Shown one piece after another: positions 5,189 to 9,330 of a stretch of 9,330 bases of DNA. Both the position numbers and the translations under genes were made by a program. The DNA comes from Cytophagaceae bacterium (GTDB lineage Bacteria > Bacteroidota > Bacteroidia > Cytophagales > Spirosomataceae). Numbering within the stretch: position 1 is the first letter of the stretch; each line of letters starts with the position of its first letter. Below the pieces are notes generated by a model. That model was not told the origin of the DNA. It did no database searches and saw only the letters and a list, made by a program, of their open reading frames with translations. Location of the stretch: contig JAIXRT010000255.1 of assembly GCA_027485075.1 (NCBI GenBank), positions 1-9,330 on the forward strand. The letters run 5' to 3'.

Positions 5189-7870
5189 TTATCTAATTTG
5201 CTGGCCAATCGAGAACGTAAAGGCTTGTCGGCCAAAATCCGAATCACCTGGTCGCGGCTTATCCAACGCAAATCCATAATCAATACCAATCATACCAAAT
5301 GCCGGCATAAATATACGCGCACCGAAACCAGTTGTCCGATACAAATTAAACGGACTATACTCTTTCAGGGTAGCGAAGTTATTTCCCGCCTCAGCAAATC
5401 CCAAAACAAATATCGTAGCAGACGGATTCAACGAAACTGGATAACGCGCTTCCAATACAAACTTATTGTACGCAACACCACCATTTCCATAAGAGCCTGA
5501 TGGTCCAATCACCCGATCTTTGTACCCTCTTAAGCCGATTATATCGCGATTAAACTGAAAACCCTGTACCATACCGGAACCACCCACATCAAATCGCTCG
5601 AATCGTGTTGTCTCCCGATTTCCATACGAACCCAAGAAACCCAAATGGGCACGGGTATGTAAGACGAGTTTGCCAATGAGTGGTGTAAACCAACTCGCAT
5701 CAAACATCCATTTATGGTATTCAATTAAGTTGCCAGTTTTATTGCCGCCCAGCAATGAGAACGGCGGTGTCAATGAACCCGTAAGTGAGAAACTAGATCC
5801 ACTACGTGGGAAAGTAGGATTATCTATACTATTACGCGAAAAGTTCGTCATAAAGGTAATCGACGTAGAAATACCTTGAGGGTATGCCCACGTGTAGTAG
5901 CGATCCACATCAAACGAAGAAAAAGCAAGAGAATTACTTAACGAGAAATAGTCATCTGGCCATTTCAAGCGTTTACCTAAACTAAATGTAACACTTGTCA
6001 CATTAAAGTGAGCTGTTCGCAATGAATCAGGAACCGCAAACTGATTGAAACCTCCTAAGCCACCATTAAATCCACCTAAACCCCCATTAAATCCACCAAG
6101 ACCTCCAAATCCGCCTCCGCCGAATCCACCGCCACCGAAGCCTCCACCAAACTGATTTTGACCACCAAATCCCGTGTTACGGAATTGATATGGATAAGAT
6201 ACAGAACGATTCAATGATACTGAAAATGAATTTGGCTTTTTGCCACCTAACCATGGCTCCGTAAATGTTAAGCTATAGTTTTGAAATGCAGCTCCATTTG
6301 CTTGAAAACGAACAGATAATTTTTGGCCATCCCCGGCAGGTAATGGGCGCCATGCGGATAAATTTGTCAAATTCTTCGCAGAGAAATTATTGAATACAAC
6401 CCCAAGTGTTCCCACAAATCCAATAAATCCACCCCAACCACCAGATAATTCAATCTGGTCCGAAGGTTTCTCCTCCACATTATATTCAATGTCAACTGTT
6501 CCATCAGGTCTAGGCAATGGATTCGGTGTAATCTTTTCTGGGTTAAAATAACCGATCGTAGATAACTCACGAACGGTACGAATAATGGCCGACTTATTAA
6601 ATTTCTGACCAGGAAGCGTACGGATTTCACGCATAACCACGTGATCAGACGTTTTGGTATTTCCATTCAAAATTACCTTGTTGATGGTCGCCTGCTTACC
6701 CTCACTGATACGTATCGTTAAATCAATTGAATCACCCACAATAGCGGTTTCTACCGGCTCTGCATTGTAATATAAATACCCATTATCCATGTACACAGAG
6801 CTCAAATCCTCCCCTGGATTTCCAGCCATTTTCTTATCTAACTCCTCTGTGTTGTAAACATCACCTTTTTTAATCCCCAATACATCATGTAGAACAGAAT
6901 CTGGATAAATGTAATTACCATCAAAGTTGATTGAACGATAGTAGTATTTTTTTCCTTGGACCAAATTAATCGTCAAATTCACAGACTCATCATTAAATCG
7001 AGAAATAGAATCTGACTCCACTTGAAAATCACGGAAGCCTAATTTATTCATCGCCTCCAGTAATTTCTCCTTATCCTCATCCCATTTTTTTGGCACAAAT
7101 TTGGATGGTTTAAATACTCGACCAAATCGCTGTTGCTTCGTATTCTTGATTTTTCGCAAAATCAATGCACGCTGTTTTGGGTCAATACCATTCAATATAA
7201 TTTTGTTGACCTTAACTTTTGGACCTTTGTCAACGGCAATTACCAGGGTTGCATTATTTCCGCGTAAGGTGTCAACAATAATTTGCGATTTCGTTTTGAT
7301 GTTTAATCTTCCCTTTTCTTGGTAATATTTACGCACCACTAATTCTAAGTTTTTTCGCAAGGTTTCCGTAATAATCTTACCCTTATAGGTCTTCACTTTC
7401 TCATTAAGACTTTCCGTCTCCCCCTTACGAATACCGGTATATTTTAGCGCAAACAAACGTGGACGCTCTTTTAGTTGGATCCCCAACCATATTTTAGTTC
7501 CTTCCGTTTTAGCTACGTAAATCTCAACTTCATCCAAAATCCCTTGATCCATGATCTTACGAATCGCCGTTGCAATAGCATCTCCAGGAACCTTAATCTT
7601 ATCCCCTACTTGCAAGCCAGAAATGTTGATCATGGAGTTTCCGTCATAAAACTGAGAACCCGTAACTTCAATTCCGCCAATCTCATATTCTTGCGGATCT
7701 GCAAAGGAGAACGTAGGACCAGAAGGGGTAGCTGATGGAAATAATCGTCCCCCACGTATCTGAGCAAAACTTAATTGACCACTAAAAAGAATCAAACCCA
7801 CTAAAAATAAGCGGAATATATTGACACGTTTAGATTCTTTTTTACACTGCATGCACTTGATATTTTTCAT
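5189..7870 (-). CDS. bamA: Outer membrane protein assembly factor BamA
   Basis: The 893-aa Omp85-family core of the BAM complex, which folds beta-barrel proteins into the outer membrane. A signal peptide (1-36, cut near SFA|Q) has a long Lys/Cys-containing n-region; Met7 is a possible alternative start. Five POTRA domains follow at about 62-137, 138-216, 217-306, 307-390 and 391-468, each with the GG- or NG-type turn (for example LNGNTKTSDHVV at 401). The barrel runs from about 470 to 893. LRGY at 780-783 matches the conserved (V/I)RGF/Y motif of barrel loop 6. A Gly/Phe/Asn-rich stretch (567-609) is inserted in a predicted surface loop. The protein ends in FSIGQQIR, without the terminal aromatic residue usual for the beta-signal. 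It lies 8 nt downstream of uppS and 2 nt upstream of an OmpH/Skp gene. It is longer than E. coli BamA (810 aa), as expected for Bacteroidota. Confidence 0.96.
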   Translation of the reverse strand: MKNIKCMQCKKESKRVNIFRLFLVGLILFSGQLSFAQIRGGRLFPSATPSGPTFSFADPQEYEIGGIEVTGSQFYDGNSMINISGLQVGDKIKVPGDAIATAIRKIMDQGILDEVEIYVAKTEGTKIWLGIQLKERPRLFALKYTGIRKGETESLNEKVKTYKGKIITETLRKNLELVVRKYYQEKGRLNIKTKSQIIVDTLRGNNATLVIAVDKGPKVKVNKIILNGIDPKQRALILRKIKNTKQQRFGRVFKPSKFVPKKWDEDKEKLLEAMNKLGFRDFQVESDSISRFNDESVNLTINLVQGKKYYYRSINFDGNYIYPDSVLHDVLGIKKGDVYNTEELDKKMAGNPGEDLSSVYMDNGYLYYNAEPVETAIVGDSIDLTIRISEGKQATINKVILNGNTKTSDHVVMREIRTLPGQKFNKSAIIRTVRELSTIGYFNPEKITPNPLPRPDGTVDIEYNVEEKPSDQIELSGGWGGFIGFVGTLGVVFNNFSAKNLTNLSAWRPLPAGDGQKLSVRFQANGAAFQNYSLTFTEPWLGGKKPNSFSVSLNRSVSYPYQFRNTGFGGQNQFGGGFGGGGFGGGGFGGLGGFNGGLGGFNGGLGGFNQFAVPDSLRTAHFNVTSVTFSLGKRLKWPDDYFSLSNSLAFSSFDVDRYYTWAYPQGISTSITFMTNFSRNSIDNPTFPRSGSSFSLTGSLTPPFSLLGGNKTGNLIEYHKWMFDASWFTPLIGKLVLHTRAHLGFLGSYGNRETTRFERFDVGGSGMVQGFQFNRDIIGLRGYKDRVIGPSGSYGNGGVAYNKFVLEARYPVSLNPSATIFVLGFAEAGNNFATLKEYSPFNLYRTTGFGARIFMPAFGMIGIDYGFALDKPRPGDSDFGRQAFTFSIGQQIR
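6044..6172 (-). repeat. In-frame tandem repeats encoding the glycine-rich BamA loop
   Basis: Codons 567-609 of bamA encode a low-complexity stretch. First come GGGFG-type units (about 575-589, 15-bp period), then two tandem GGFNGGL units (592-605, 21-bp period, 6056-6097) and a final partial GGFN. The two 21-bp units differ only at synonymous positions, so the protein repeat is kept while the DNA has started to drift. By comparison with E. coli BamA topology the segment falls between the fifth and sixth barrel strands, in an extracellular loop. Such repeats can change length by slippage without breaking the frame. Confidence 0.85.
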
Positions 7871-7878
7871 GAATAGGC

Positions 7879-8640
7879 TTAGCCCTCGCGTTTAACTTGT
7901 TCACTTGTTTTCCCAAACCGACGTTCCCGCATTTGGAAATCTAAAATTGCCTGATGTAAATGCTCCTTACGGAAATCAGGCCAAAATAACTCTTCAAAAA
8001 TATATAACTCTGCATAGGCTAATTGCCACAACATAAAATTACTAATTCGATGATCCCCACCCGTGCGAATCATTAAGTCGGGGTCAGGCATCCCGGCTGT
8101 AGCCAAATGCTGATCAATAAGCTCTGCGTTAACTGCATCAGCCGATAATTCACCGGCAGCTACTTTCACCGCCACCTGCTTTGTTGCCTGTACCAAATCC
8201 CATTTACCTGAATACGATAATGCCAAAACTAAGGTTAAACCTGTGTTATTGGCCGTTTGGGTAATGGCATCCTGCAATACCTGTTGGGAATTAGCAGGCA
8301 AGGAGCTGATATCACCTATCGACCGTAAACGCACCTTATTCTTCATCATCGTAGGCAATTCATCATGAATCGTACTGATCAACAAACTCATTAATGCCTT
8401 CACTTCAGATTGAGGACGATTCCAATTCTCCGTAGAGAACGCATATAAGGTTAAATAACCTACGCCCAATTCCCCACAACCCTCAATCGTCTCCCGAACT
8501 GCCGTCAACGCGTTACGGTGACCAAAAATACGATCCGTAAATCCTTGCTGTTTTGCCCACCGACCATTCCCGTCCATAATAACGGCAATGTGCGCCGGCA
8601 GATTGCCCAGGTCAATAGATTCTTTTAAATTCTGATTCAC
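7879..8640 (-). CDS. uppS: Isoprenyl transferase, (di-trans,poly-cis)-undecaprenyl diphosphate synthase
   Basis: A cis-prenyltransferase that adds isopentenyl units to farnesyl diphosphate to make the C55 carrier for peptidoglycan and surface glycans. It is cytosolic and membrane-associated. The length of 253 aa equals that of E. coli UppS. Family blocks are IMDGNGRWAK (21-30, with the catalytic Asp23 equivalent to E. coli Asp26), FGHRNA (39-44), YAFSTENWNRP (66-76), MIRTGGDHRISNF (190-202) and AYAELYIFEELFWPDF (208-223). Arg192, Arg198, Ser200 and Glu211 correspond to E. coli Arg194, Arg200, Ser202 and Glu213 (diphosphate and metal binding). The ATG at 8640 starts just before the conserved fold and needs no extension. 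It is 38 nt after the DUF6089 stop, with a consensus promoter overlapping that gap, and 8 nt before bamA. Confidence 0.97.
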   Translation of the reverse strand: MNQNLKESIDLGNLPAHIAVIMDGNGRWAKQQGFTDRIFGHRNALTAVRETIEGCGELGVGYLTLYAFSTENWNRPQSEVKALMSLLISTIHDELPTMMKNKVRLRSIGDISSLPANSQQVLQDAITQTANNTGLTLVLALSYSGKWDLVQATKQVAVKVAAGELSADAVNAELIDQHLATAGMPDPDLMIRTGGDHRISNFMLWQLAYAELYIFEELFWPDFRKEHLHQAILDFQMRERRFGKTSEQVKREG

Positions 8641-8666
8641 AACTAACTAAACTTACACATAGGTGG

Positions 8667-8694
8667 CAAAGGTAGGGATTATTCGCGAGGACAA
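8667..8694 (-). promoter_or_regulatory. Bacteroidota-type promoter for uppS-bamA-ompH-ompH
   Basis: On the minus strand, TACCTTTG (8674 down to 8667) matches the -7 consensus TAnnTTTG. A TTG at the end of a T run (8694 down to 8692) lies 17 nt upstream, within the reported 17-23 nt spacing for the TTG -33 element. The -33 element lies in the last codons of the DUF6089 gene and the -7 box in the gap, leaving about 26 nt between the -7 box and the uppS ATG. This is the best promoter match noticed in the gaps and gene starts I examined. It would allow uppS and bamA to be expressed separately from the upstream gene. Confidence 0.65.
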
Positions 8695-9330
8695 AAAACG
8701 GATTTGATCACATACGTTACCGTAATTGAACTCTGTAAAACCTGATCTGTTCGTTGCGTCGTAAAGTTACTCCCACTCCCTCCTACAGAAGGCGTATTAT
8801 CCAGCATATCCGAAAAAGCCTTACTTGAACCAAACTCCCACTGCAATCCCAGCCGTGGAGTTAATTGATACTTCACGCCCACTCCATATGGGATAGCCCA
8901 AGTAAAAAATGGGGTTTTCCCCAAAGCTCTCATGGGAGGAATTCCTCCTTTCGGACTAGCAAATACATACGACAATCCACCATAAATATATGGCGACCAG
9001 TTCTTTATCCTTTTATCAGTCTGATAATCCAAAAAATTATAGTCTACAATACCTGACATTTCCACAAATGGTGATGAAAATGATGATGAATTGAAAATAG
9101 GAATTGGCCCAGGATTATTCACTCCATCACCTTTAATATTACCAATGCTTATCTGCGCCCGATATGCATAAGCCTGAGTTCGCTGATATCGAACATTGAA
9201 TTTTACTGTAGAGCCTATATTATTGATTTGATCAAAATTTGGCAACAACTTCCAATCACTAACGTCCCCTTTGTATAAATTCATCCCCGTTGTGGCAGAT
9301 AAAGCCCAACGTTGCGCTTGCAACTCTGAC
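8679..9330 (-). CDS. DUF6089-type outer-membrane beta-barrel protein (5' end missing)
   Basis: The reading frame is open to the right edge of the window, so the N-terminus lies outside. The TTG at 9323 is an internal Leu codon preceded by Ser-Glu, not a credible start. The visible 216 residues read as a small porin-like beta-barrel. After QRWALSATTGMNLYKGDVSDW come alternating strands such as VKFNVRYQRT and AYRAQISIGNIKGD, a YIYGGLSYVFASPKG block, and IPYGVGVKYQLTPRLGLQWEFGSSKAFSDMLDN. That last block is the signature I associate with the DUF6089 family found beside uppS and bamA in many Bacteroidota. Probably only a signal peptide is missing, because the visible start resembles the beginning of the mature protein. 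The molecular function is unknown, and an outer-membrane location is inferred from the barrel pattern. The conserved neighbourhood suggests a role in envelope assembly or a client relationship to BamA. Confidence 0.8.
   Translation of the reverse strand, partial: SELQAQRWALSATTGMNLYKGDVSDWKLLPNFDQINNIGSTVKFNVRYQRTQAYAYRAQISIGNIKGDGVNNPGPIPIFNSSSFSSPFVEMSGIVDYNFLDYQTDKRIKNWSPYIYGGLSYVFASPKGGIPPMRALGKTPFFTWAIPYGVGVKYQLTPRLGLQWEFGSSKAFSDMLDNTPSVGGSGSNFTTQRTDQVLQSSITVTYVIKSVFCPRE

Noticed and set aside
5083..5289. 68-codon minus-strand frame across the bamA/ompH junction
   Set aside because: Both real genes read through this region with conserved ends. The small frame is an out-of-frame by-product.
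6044..6172. Frameshift or assembly error at the glycine-rich stretch of bamA
   Set aside because: The frame stays open and conserved barrel sequence resumes on both sides, so it is an in-frame insertion.
6367..6666. 99-codon minus-strand frame inside bamA
   Set aside because: It is out of frame within the POTRA5/barrel start of bamA, with no signal peptide or domain, and is explained by the real gene.
5198..7735. Several plus-strand frames opposite bamA (about 60-100 codons)
   Set aside because: All are antisense to an intact, conserved 893-aa gene and have no coding signature of their own.
9321..9323. TTG as the start of the DUF6089 gene
   Set aside because: The frame is open upstream to the window edge, and a start here would remove the signal peptide expected for an outer-membrane protein.
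1..9330. Undescribed defence, mobile or biosynthetic system
   Set aside because: Every gene belongs to a familiar housekeeping or envelope family in a typical Bacteroidota arrangement. No transposase, integrase, nuclease, toxin pair or orphan cluster is present.

Overview
The window is a stretch of ordinary chromosomal core genome from a member of the Bacteroidota. Four things point there: the gene order DUF6089 - uppS - bamA - two OmpH/Skp genes; the fused DAHP synthase/chorismate mutase; the A-rich translation starts with no clear Shine-Dalgarno; and promoter elements of the TTG-N17-TAnnTTTG type. An aquatic or soil Cytophagales/Sphingobacteriales-like organism would fit, but the sequence does not settle genus or order. 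Coding density is high, and no gene-free stretch exceeds about 170 bp.

Layout: (1) 1-170 is a non-coding tail made of a degenerate 7-bp tandem repeat in both orientations. It includes a perfectly duplicated 48-bp block and a long AT-rich hairpin that could terminate the gene next to it. (2) 171-1265 (minus) is the bifunctional first enzyme of aromatic amino-acid synthesis. (3) 1266-1379 is a divergent intergenic region with a perfect inverted repeat and a Bacteroidota -7 box. (4) 1380-3891 (plus) is a tight three-gene unit: proline dehydrogenase, signal peptidase II (lspA) and a TauE/SafE-family permease. The first two overlap by 1 nt and the last two are 5 nt apart. (5) 3892-4006 is a convergent intergenic region with a REPIN-like element (two inverted hairpins with GTAG feet), followed by a strong bidirectional intrinsic terminator. 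(6) 4007-9330 (minus) is an envelope-biogenesis cluster. In transcription order it holds the 3' part of a DUF6089 outer-membrane beta-barrel gene, uppS, bamA and two different OmpH/Skp-family genes.

The minus-strand cluster makes functional sense. UppS makes the C55 lipid carrier for peptidoglycan and O-antigen-type glycans. BamA inserts outer-membrane proteins. The two Skp-like proteins are candidate periplasmic chaperones that would hold those clients. A promoter matching the Bacteroidota consensus lies in the end of the DUF6089 gene and would drive uppS-bamA-ompH-ompH. LspA on the other strand matures lipoproteins, some of which are partners of BamA.

I found no new defence, mobile or biosynthetic system. 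The most unusual signals are non-coding or local: the heptamer array, the REPIN-like doublet, the palindrome in the divergent promoter, and two BamA peculiarities (a glycine-rich loop built from tandem in-frame repeats, and a C-terminus lacking the usual terminal aromatic residue).
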